A stretch of 8,404 nt of DNA. Source: Candidatus Woesearchaeota archaeon. GTDB taxonomy: Archaea; Nanobdellota; Nanobdellia; SCGC-AAA011-G17; JACPNG01. Position numbers and translations under genes: made by a program. Of this stretch, positions 1 through 4,709 are shown piece by piece (positions within the stretch are counted from its first letter, which is position 1; each line of letters starts with the position of its first letter). Under the pieces are notes generated by a model. It saw only the letters and a program-made list of their open reading frames with translations. It was not told where the DNA came from and made no database searches. The stretch spans positions 1-8,404 of the forward strand of contig JACPNI010000061.1 of NCBI GenBank assembly GCA_016185555.1. Direction: 5' to 3'.

Positions 1-92
1 CTAACTTTTTCATTACCAACAGCTGAAACAAATATCGATAATACCAGTACTAAAATCAACATCAATGCAATACCAAAATATTTTATTTTCAT
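1..92 (-). CDS. Partial CDS: N-terminal signal peptide of an exported or membrane-anchored protein (runs off left edge)
   Basis: Thirty complete codons are visible, starting from an ATG at 92. They read as a short basic N-terminus (MKIKYF), a hydrophobic stretch of about 17 residues rich in Leu, Val and Ile, then a small-residue stretch (VSAVGNE) that would fit signal peptidase cleavage after SA. The frame is open to the window edge. The start is well supported by a near-consensus Shine-Dalgarno five bases upstream. The mature protein lies outside the window, so no function can be given. It could also be an N-terminal membrane anchor rather than a cleaved signal. It lies downstream of trpS on the same strand, with 54 bases between trpS's stop codon and its ATG. 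Confidence 0.65.
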   Translation of the reverse strand, partial: MKIKYFGIALMLILVLVLSIFVSAVGNEKV

Positions 93-97
93 ATTTT

Positions 98-105
98 ATC
101 ACTCC
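98..105 (-). promoter_or_regulatory. Shine-Dalgarno for the left-edge exported protein gene
   Basis: On the minus strand GGAGTGAT lies five bases before the ATG at 92. It matches the archaeal SD consensus (GGAGGTGAT) with a single base missing. It fixes the start of the partial gene and contrasts with the genes further right on this strand, which show no SD. Confidence 0.7.
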
Positions 106-143
106 TTATATAAATTTTAACTCCAAGCAGTAAATTAAACCCC

Positions 144-152
144 TATTTAAAG
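144..152 (-). promoter_or_regulatory. Candidate TATA box for the left-edge gene, overlapping the trpS stop codon
   Basis: CTTTAAATA on the minus strand contains the TAA stop of trpS. A start site about 26 bases downstream (near 122) would leave a leader of about 30 bases containing the SD. A second AT-rich TATA-like stretch at 106-115 is too close to the ATG to serve an SD-led transcript. This is prediction from spacing only; read-through from trpS is the alternative. Confidence 0.3.
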
Positions 153-1280
153 ATTATTCTTTTCAAAATCCCACATTTTTTTAGCTAATTTACCATCATA
201 CTTAAATTGTTTAATCAATTTAACAGCATCTGCTTTTTTTCTTGCATGATCCCTTAGAAAATCATTGATCTTATTAACAAGTATAGCTTTTAGTTCACTT
301 GTTAACATCTTTCCTGATTTATAATCATCATGAATCTTCTTAAGCTTAGTATCATCTTCTTCAAAAAATATACTTAACCATTGAAAAGAAACATCTATCT
401 CAGGATTGCCGCCTTTTTTTCTATGTTCCTCAATCGTAGCTTGACCGCCGGAAAATGCATATTTCATTATCTTTTTTCTAACATCTTCTTGAGAATCATG
501 TAAATAAATTGCAGTATCTGATTCTGACGTGCTCATTTTACCTTCAATGCCTGTTAATGGTGGTAAGAATCTACAATGAACTGCTGCTGTTTTAAAATAA
601 CCCATACCTTCAGCTATATCCCTCTGAATACGCCAGTATGGGTCCTGGTCTATTGCACTTGGTATTAAGCCCCTTTTCTTTTCAAAAAAAGTTGGGACAT
701 TTTGCATTATTGGATAAAACATAATTCCAATATTTGATTCATTATTAAAACCGAAAACTGCTTTAGCTGTAGAAATATTAACTTTCTTTGCTATCCTACA
801 GGCAATAGTATAAAGTCCTTTAATATATTCACGATCCTGAAAAATAAAAGTTCTATCAGGATCAAAACCAACTGCAATTATATCCAAGATATTATCAATA
901 ACCCATTTATCTACTTCTTCTAATGTTAATTCCTTTTTAGCCAAGAATTTCTCCTCATCCGGTATTTGGATATAAAGATTAACCTTAAATGCATCTTGAA
1001 ACCATTTAGTTATATAAAAAGGCATTAAGTGACCTATATGCATCGGTCCTGACGGTGCTCTCCCAGTATAAAGAAAGAAACCCTCCCCAGAACTATAGTC
1101 ATTCAAAACCAAATCAAGATCCCTATGGGAGAAAACAAACCCTCTTCTTAGCATAGGATTTAATTTACTATATTTTTCAATTCTTTTTAGAAGAGCCTTA
1201 TCAATTAGTTTTGTACCAAACTCTTTCACAAGCTTATTATAATCAATAGCACCCTCTACCTTCCATGGCGTAACTTGCAT
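147..1280 (-). CDS. trpS: Tryptophanyl-tRNA synthetase, archaeal/eukaryal type
   Basis: This class I aminoacyl-tRNA synthetase charges tRNA-Trp with tryptophan in the cytoplasm, using ATP. The 377 residues carry an exact HIGH motif at 81-84, inside a TGRAPSGPMHIGH context. The second signature is KMSTS at 248-252, a KMSKS variant. The stretch AIDQDPYWRIQRD (209-221) is typical of the archaeal/eukaryal TrpRS branch rather than the shorter bacterial one. The N-terminal VTPWKVEG segment also fits that branch. Length is normal and no catalytic motif is missing. The ATG at 1280 is supported by a TATA box centred about 27 bases upstream, which suggests a leaderless or nearly leaderless mRNA with no SD. 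The deacylase gene lies 49 bases upstream on the same strand. Confidence 0.97.
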   Translation of the reverse strand: MQVTPWKVEGAIDYNKLVKEFGTKLIDKALLKRIEKYSKLNPMLRRGFVFSHRDLDLVLNDYSSGEGFFLYTGRAPSGPMHIGHLMPFYITKWFQDAFKVNLYIQIPDEEKFLAKKELTLEEVDKWVIDNILDIIAVGFDPDRTFIFQDREYIKGLYTIACRIAKKVNISTAKAVFGFNNESNIGIMFYPIMQNVPTFFEKKRGLIPSAIDQDPYWRIQRDIAEGMGYFKTAAVHCRFLPPLTGIEGKMSTSESDTAIYLHDSQEDVRKKIMKYAFSGGQATIEEHRKKGGNPEIDVSFQWLSIFFEEDDTKLKKIHDDYKSGKMLTSELKAILVNKINDFLRDHARKKADAVKLIKQFKYDGKLAKKMWDFEKNNL

Positions 1281-1303
1281 AAAACAATTTTAGACTAATT
1301 TAG

Positions 1304-1311
1304 TTTATATA
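1304..1311 (-). promoter_or_regulatory. TATA box of trpS
   Basis: TATATAAA on the minus strand is centred about 27 bases before the trpS ATG, the distance expected between an archaeal TATA box and the transcription start. This places the start at or next to the ATG. A near-perfect inverted repeat (TAGACTAA at 1291-1298 and TTAGTTTA at 1300-1307, one mismatch) overlaps its downstream edge and could be an operator. That is a weak guess. Confidence 0.6.
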
Positions 1312-1329
1312 TTTTCCTAAAAAATCAAA

Positions 1330-1782
1330 TTACTCTATTATATCTGCAATTTCTCCATCCCAGATTTTTTTAAGGTCTATAGAACTCAGTTCAATACCTA
1401 CATCAGCCTTTCCACTTCCAATATTAACAACTTTAATTTTGAAAACACTTGCATCTATAATTTTTTTAATATCTAAATTTTGAACAAAGGGCGAAACACC
1501 ACCAATACTAAATCCAGTTATACCCACAACTTCTTCTGGTTTTGCAACTTTAATAGGGTCTTGTTTTGTAATCTCTTTTAATTTGTTTATATTCACTTTT
1601 TTATCTCCCGGCAGAACAACAATTACTGGGGCTTTTTCTCCTACAAAAACTATTGTTTTCAAAACCTGATGCAATGAACAACCATAAATTCTTTCAACAT
1701 CTTGTGCAGTTTTAGGAACTTCCTTTAGATGGAGAATCTTAAACTTTATTCTATTATCCCGCAAATATTCAATCGTTTTCAT
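1330..1782 (-). CDS. YbaK/ProX-family aminoacyl-tRNA deacylase-like protein
   Basis: The 150-residue protein covers one whole YbaK/aminoacyl-tRNA-associated domain. Members hydrolyse mischarged tRNAs, for example Cys-tRNA-Pro or Ala-tRNA-Pro, in trans. Visible family marks are the TAQDVE segment (25-30), the conserved Lys in VLKTIVF (Lys42, matching the catalytic Lys of bacterial YbaK), and GGVSPF (94-99), which is the substrate-pocket loop. It ends with an IGSGKADVGIEL strand-loop (121-132). The substrate cannot be read from sequence. The frame extends to a TTG at 1803, but I chose the ATG at 1782. A TATA box is centred about 26 bases before that ATG, and the seven extra residues would lie within the promoter. 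Its gene sits just upstream of trpS, which fits a role in translation fidelity, although each gene appears to have its own promoter. Confidence 0.88.
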   Translation of the reverse strand: MKTIEYLRDNRIKFKILHLKEVPKTAQDVERIYGCSLHQVLKTIVFVGEKAPVIVVLPGDKKVNINKLKEITKQDPIKVAKPEEVVGITGFSIGGVSPFVQNLDIKKIIDASVFKIKVVNIGSGKADVGIELSSIDLKKIWDGEIADIIE

Positions 1783-1804
1783 AAGGATTAACCTGTATTT
1801 CAAG

Positions 1805-1812
1805 TATAAAAA
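1805..1812 (-). promoter_or_regulatory. TATA box of the YbaK-like deacylase gene
   Basis: TTTTTATA on the minus strand is centred about 26 bases before the ATG at 1782, implying a leaderless transcript. This decides the start against the TTG at 1803. The T-run may also serve as the downstream part of a terminator for the GH57 gene. Confidence 0.55.
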
Positions 1813-1816
1813 CCAT

Positions 1817-1853
1817 CGTAAATAAAAAGGATAGTGCCACTTAATTATTTACG
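1817..1853. repeat. Inverted repeat between the GH57 gene and the deacylase promoter
   Basis: CGTAAATAA at 1817-1825 is perfectly complementary to TTATTTACG at 1845-1853, with a 19-base loop. Read on the minus strand, it begins 13 bases after the GH57 stop codon and is followed within a few bases by TTTTT. It ends just upstream of the deacylase TATA box. It could therefore be a terminator hairpin for the GH57 gene, or a dyad operator next to the deacylase promoter. The sequence alone does not decide. Confidence 0.5.
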
Positions 1854-1866
1854 GACAATAAATCTT

Positions 1867-3195
1867 CTATTGCATTAACAAATCAAAAACAATATCTGTT
1901 GCCTTTTTACCTTTTGAATCTTGAATATTTTCTAAGTTTTTAAGCAAATAACCAATTAAATTCCTATCAAATGCCTTGTTTATTATATTAATCGCCTTTA
2001 ATGCTGCCTTAAGATTATTAATAGACTCTATCCTTGAAATTTCTTCAAAGAAGAATCCGCAGCTGGTAAAACTTTGGTGCTTGTAATATTGTGCCTCCAT
2101 TAATGAAATTGCCTGATTATAATCCTTCCTTATATTTCTTTCAAAGAACTCTGAAACTGTAATATTATCTAATTTAACATTTATATAATCTTTTAATGCA
2201 GTTATTGGGTTATTATAATATAATTCCGCTTTATCAAAGAAAATATTATCGATCTTTTCTGCAACAGAATTTAATGCATTCCTAAAGTCTCTTTTCCAAG
2301 ATTGATTGTTACCACTGCATTCACAACCACTAAGCCATCTTTTAAGCCCATGATCGCAGCTCCAGCTTGTATTTTCTTCTATTTTAGTATATCTTAATTT
2401 TAGATTTTCATCAAAAATATCATTTAAGGAACAAATCTTCAAACCACTATCTTTAACTGCGCTTTTTGTTACATACTCAAGAAATCTATCCCTGAATTTT
2501 TTATGATGCCCAAAAGTCTCACCGTCATTTACAACCAATATTACCTGTAACTCTTTATTATTCTCATGCAACATTGGTTCAATTTCATATTTAATAAAAT
2601 TATCACCATTAATTGTACAATAATCATCAAAAGCAATTCTCTTAGTAAGGTTGTTGTCAAAGAAAAATACAGTAATCTCCTTATTTTCCCTTACTCTAGT
2701 CTTGTAAGGCTTTGTTGCATCAATATTTATATGTGAAGGCAGGACTGTATATTTGATCCCATTATCAACAAGTGCCTCTAAAGTAGGATTGTTAACGGCG
2801 CATTCCGGAAGCCACATTCCCTTAGGCATACACTTAAACCTTGTTCTAAAATATTCAATCCCCCAGTAAACCTGTACTTCCAAGTCTTCCTTTGTTCTTG
2901 ATAGCGGGAGTATTGTATGATGAAATGGCTGCGCAATAGCATTTTTAGAAGCATCAAGTATCTTTCCAAAAGTAAAATGATCATTTTTTCTTAGCCACTC
3001 TCCTAATGTCGGCCCTAAATTAAAACTTATTCTATTAAAATTCCCAAGCTGGGCATTTGGCCTATAGCATTCAAAATTTATCTTTTCATTATAGTTAGAA
3101 AAAGGATATGCTTCGGGCTCATATATCTTTCCTGTAAGCGGGTCCTTTCTTTCAGGCTGATAAAAATGGCAATGAAAAACCAGACATTTTACCAC
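1867..3195 (-). CDS. Glycoside hydrolase family 57 protein with DUF3536-like signatures, short form
   Basis: The 442-residue protein should act on alpha-glucans or related polysaccharides by the retaining GH57 mechanism. No signal peptide is seen, so it is probably cytoplasmic. In order it shows HCHFYQP (8-14, the HxHQP-type motif), HHTILPL (92-98), MWLPEC (127-132, with Glu131 the likely nucleophile), and DGETFGHH (224-231, with Asp224 the likely acid/base). SWSCDHGLKRW (277-287) and FTSCGFFFEEIS (376-387) resemble the GH57-DUF3536 group. Members of that group are, as I recall, nearly twice as long, so this one appears to lack the C-terminal part. The frame extends to a TTG at 3246, but the 17 extra residues are aromatic-rich, unlike any GH57 N-terminus, and contain the TATA box. 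I therefore chose the GTG at 3195, just before KCLVFHCHF. The exact substrate is unknown. Confidence 0.88.
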   Translation of the reverse strand: MVKCLVFHCHFYQPERKDPLTGKIYEPEAYPFSNYNEKINFECYRPNAQLGNFNRISFNLGPTLGEWLRKNDHFTFGKILDASKNAIAQPFHHTILPLSRTKEDLEVQVYWGIEYFRTRFKCMPKGMWLPECAVNNPTLEALVDNGIKYTVLPSHINIDATKPYKTRVRENKEITVFFFDNNLTKRIAFDDYCTINGDNFIKYEIEPMLHENNKELQVILVVNDGETFGHHKKFRDRFLEYVTKSAVKDSGLKICSLNDIFDENLKLRYTKIEENTSWSCDHGLKRWLSGCECSGNNQSWKRDFRNALNSVAEKIDNIFFDKAELYYNNPITALKDYINVKLDNITVSEFFERNIRKDYNQAISLMEAQYYKHQSFTSCGFFFEEISRIESINNLKAALKAINIINKAFDRNLIGYLLKNLENIQDSKGKKATDIVFDLLMQ

Positions 3196-3216
3196 AAATA
3201 GATAGGATAATTGAAA

Positions 3217-3226
3217 CTTATAAAAG
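3217..3226 (-). promoter_or_regulatory. TATA box of the GH57 gene
   Basis: CTTTTATAAG on the minus strand is centred about 26 bases before the GTG at 3195, as for a leaderless archaeal transcript. It supports GTG at 3195 over the upstream TTG. Confidence 0.6.
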
Positions 3227-3250
3227 TAACTAAAATACGATGACAAAAGA

Positions 3251-3260
3251 CTTTTAAAGA
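3251..3260 (+). promoter_or_regulatory. Candidate TATA box for the first secreted-protein gene
   Basis: CTTTTAAAGA would put transcription start near 3281, leaving a leader of about 24 bases that contains the G-run before the ATG at 3305. It lies in the 109-base region shared with the divergent GH57 promoter. Spacing is the only evidence. Confidence 0.4.
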
Positions 3261-3293
3261 TAAAGCTAATCTAGGTAATTCAAAAAATATATG

Positions 3294-3332
3294 TGGGGGC
3301 AAAAATGAAAAAAGCAACAATATTAGGTTTAG
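3294..3332 (+). repeat. 39-base direct repeat, copy 1 (leader and signal-peptide start)
   Basis: Positions 3294-3332 are identical, base for base, to 4303-4341. The repeat covers the G-run, the spacer, the ATG and the first nine codons of each paralogue. Beyond it copy 1 has six extra bases (two codons, within GLGLAG), after which similarity continues with substitutions to the end of the signal peptide. Confidence 0.95.
3295..3299 (+). promoter_or_regulatory. G-run ribosome binding site of the first secreted-protein gene
   Basis: GGGGG lies five bases before the ATG at 3305. It can pair with the CCUCC of the 16S rRNA tail through four G-C pairs and one G-U pair. Its position decides the ATG at 3305 over the in-frame GTG at 3293, which lies before it. 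Confidence 0.6.
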
Positions 3333-3712
3333 GATTAGCCGGAATATTAAGTATAGCAGGACAAAACTCAAGTGCTCTAGAGGTTAATGCAAAGGGATTT
3401 GATTTACCAAATAAGAATGAGTACACACCTATGGTACAAATGGAAATGAGAGATGATAAGGGTAATATCATGGAATTTTTATATTATTTTAGGTCAGAAA
3501 AAGATGCATTCGCTGAAATTAGATTTAATGGTAATCTGGGTGCGTATGCACTATACCAATCAATAGAAGATTTGATAGATATGAGCATGGATAAGGTTTA
3601 TGTTCTGCAAGATAACAACTGTGATGGTGTTTTTGAAACCAAATATCAATTCAATGAAGAAGTACCAGACAAATTAATGCCAAAATGTTATTTGGAGAAA
3701 GGGAAGAAATAA
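3305..3712 (+). CDS. Small secreted protein, paralogue A, with DNNCDG motif
   Basis: I do not recognise the family. The 135-residue product starts with MKKATILGLG and a hydrophobic stretch, followed by a likely signal peptidase site in NSSALE (about residue 25). The mature part is about 110 residues and soluble. It holds FNGNLGAY at 74-81, shared with the membrane protein encoded next, and DNNCDGVFETKY at 103-114. The latter resembles an EF-hand or thrombospondin-3-type calcium loop (Asp103, Asn105, Asp107, Gly108, Glu111). Cys106 within that loop and Cys128 near the end are the only cysteines and could form a disulfide outside the cell. The gene at 4314 is a paralogue with the same architecture. 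Function is unknown; a surface or periplasm-like location is inferred from the signal peptide. Confidence 0.85.
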   Translation: MKKATILGLGLAGILSIAGQNSSALEVNAKGFDLPNKNEYTPMVQMEMRDDKGNIMEFLYYFRSEKDAFAEIRFNGNLGAYALYQSIEDLIDMSMDKVYVLQDNNCDGVFETKYQFNEEVPDKLMPKCYLEKGKK

Positions 3713-3747
3713 TAAAAGAATAAATTATTAACCTTACTTGGAACTAG

Positions 3748-3755
3748 ATTATAAT
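3748..3755 (+). promoter_or_regulatory. Weak candidate TATA box before the membrane-protein gene
   Basis: ATTATAAT would place a start near 3778, about 18 bases before the ATG at 3796, leaving the G-run in the leader. The 83-base gap after the first gene makes a separate promoter reasonable, but co-transcription is also possible. Confidence 0.3.
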
Positions 3756-3783
3756 TTTGCTGATATAGAAAATTTACTTTGAT

Positions 3784-3789
3784 GGGGGG
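3784..3789 (+). promoter_or_regulatory. G-run ribosome binding site of the membrane-protein gene
   Basis: GGGGGG, within GATGGGGGGAT, lies six bases before the ATG at 3796. It is the longest of the three G-runs in the cassette and supports this start. Confidence 0.6.
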
Positions 3790-3795
3790 ATAGAA

Positions 3796-4293
3796 ATGGT
3801 TAGTTTAGAAGATGAGTTACGTATTAAAGGAGTTTCTTATAAATATGATAGTAAAATAAAGAAGGCCTCTTTTGGGGTTAATTTGGCGGTGGTAGTTGGA
3901 ATTTTATCATTGCCATTATATACAGTTAATACCTTCTTAAATCCTTATAGAAATAATCCAGAGGTTATTTATTACAAAAAGGTTGCTAGTAATTTAGCGG
4001 TTATAAAAGAAAATATATTTAATGGTAATTTAGGTGCATATGATTCAACAGTTAAATTAGTCGATAAAGCAGTTGAAGCTATGGAAGCTGATTTAAAGAA
4101 AATAAGAGAAACTGATTCATTTAATTCTTATAATAATTGGCATAAGAATGGAAACAAAATGTTAGCATTATTTAGTGTTGTTTCCGTACCATTATTTTTT
4201 ATTTCTAGTTTTAGGAAGAGAAGATATGAGAAAAAGAAACAAAAAGAAATTGAGTCGCTAGGTATAGTAGTAACAGAACCATTAAATAAATAA
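3796..4293 (+). CDS. Small two-helix membrane protein with an outer loop
   Basis: I do not recognise the family with certainty. The 165 residues show a charged N-terminus, a first membrane segment at about 27-48 (VNLAVVVGILSLPLYTVNTF), a loop of about 70 polar residues, a second segment at about 121-139, and a strongly basic tail beginning RKRRYEKKKQK. The positive-inside rule puts both ends in the cytoplasm and the loop outside. The loop is largely helical in appearance (VKLVDKAVEAMEADLKKI). It contains FNGNLGAY at 75-82, identical to a motif in the secreted protein encoded just upstream. Both copies would therefore face the same compartment. The gene ends 20 bases before the next ATG, so those two are probably one transcript. 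A surface anchor or partner for the secreted pair is possible but unproven. Confidence 0.85.
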   Translation: MVSLEDELRIKGVSYKYDSKIKKASFGVNLAVVVGILSLPLYTVNTFLNPYRNNPEVIYYKKVASNLAVIKENIFNGNLGAYDSTVKLVDKAVEAMEADLKKIRETDSFNSYNNWHKNGNKMLALFSVVSVPLFFISSFRKRRYEKKKQKEIESLGIVVTEPLNK

Positions 4294-4302
4294 AATAGTA
4301 TT

Positions 4303-4341
4303 TGGGGGCAAAAATGAAAAAAGCAACAATATTAGGTTTAG
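4303..4341 (+). repeat. 39-base direct repeat, copy 2 (leader and signal-peptide start)
   Basis: Identical to 3294-3332. It begins one base before the G-run and ends nine codons into the second secreted-protein gene. Confidence 0.95.
4304..4308 (+). promoter_or_regulatory. G-run ribosome binding site of the second secreted-protein gene
   Basis: GGGGG lies five bases before the ATG at 4314, in the same context as before the first paralogue. An in-frame TTG at 4302 precedes it and is not the likely start. Confidence 0.6.
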
Positions 4342-4703
4342 CAGGACTGTTAAGTATAGTAGGAGCAAATTCAAGTGCGTTAGAAACTAAAGAAGATGGT
4401 TATGAGATTCTAGATGTAAAAAATGCAAAATTATTCCATAGAGAGTTAACAAGAGAATCACCTAAAGTCGAAGTTAATATTTATTTATACCCGACCGAGA
4501 TAGATGAGATTCCAATTCTTAAGATACTAATTGATAATAAACCATTTATGTATGCTGCTAAAAAAGATACTTACAAGCATGCTAAAGAAGCGGTTTATTT
4601 TTTAGCCGATAACAACTGTGATGGAATCTTTGAAACTAAATATACTAATGAAGAAATGGAGAATATGAAAGAAGAAGACATACCTGCTTGTTACTTAAAA
4701 TAA
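4314..4703 (+). CDS. Small secreted protein, paralogue B, with DNNCDG motif
   Basis: This 129-residue product is a paralogue of the protein encoded at 3305. The signal peptide (MKKATILGLAGLLSIVGANSSALE) differs by a two-residue deletion and a few substitutions. The first half of the mature part, by contrast, has little obvious similarity. Similarity returns at AVYFLADNNCDGIFETKY (93-110), with the same calcium-loop-like residues Asp99, Asn101, Asp103, Gly104 and Glu107, and at the C-terminal PACYL. Cys102 and Cys126 match the cysteine pair of paralogue A with nearly the same spacing. It lacks FNGNLGAY, having DNKPFMYA at about the same place. It is probably co-transcribed with the membrane-protein gene 20 bases upstream. 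Function is unknown. Confidence 0.85.
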   Translation: MKKATILGLAGLLSIVGANSSALETKEDGYEILDVKNAKLFHRELTRESPKVEVNIYLYPTEIDEIPILKILIDNKPFMYAAKKDTYKHAKEAVYFLADNNCDGIFETKYTNEEMENMKEEDIPACYLK

Positions 4704-4709
4704 GAGTAA

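Noticed and set aside
1291..1307. Near-palindrome TAGACTAA / TTAGTTTA in the trpS promoter as a T-box-like or operator element
   Set aside because: It is short, has one mismatch and is AT-rich. If the trpS mRNA is leaderless there is no room for an RNA leader element, so it is noted only under the TATA box.
2778..2984. Minus-strand frame of 68 codons inside the GH57 gene
   Set aside because: It overlaps conserved GH57 motifs in another frame and has no start signal of its own.
3189..3471. Two hydrophobic minus-strand frames over the intergenic region and first secreted-protein gene
   Set aside because: They overlap the GH57 promoter and the well-supported plus-strand gene with its signal peptide and ribosome binding site.
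3710..3730. Inverted repeat TAATAA / TTATTA after paralogue A as a terminator
   Set aside because: A six-pair stem made only of A and T with no T-run after it is weak and expected by chance in such AT-rich DNA.
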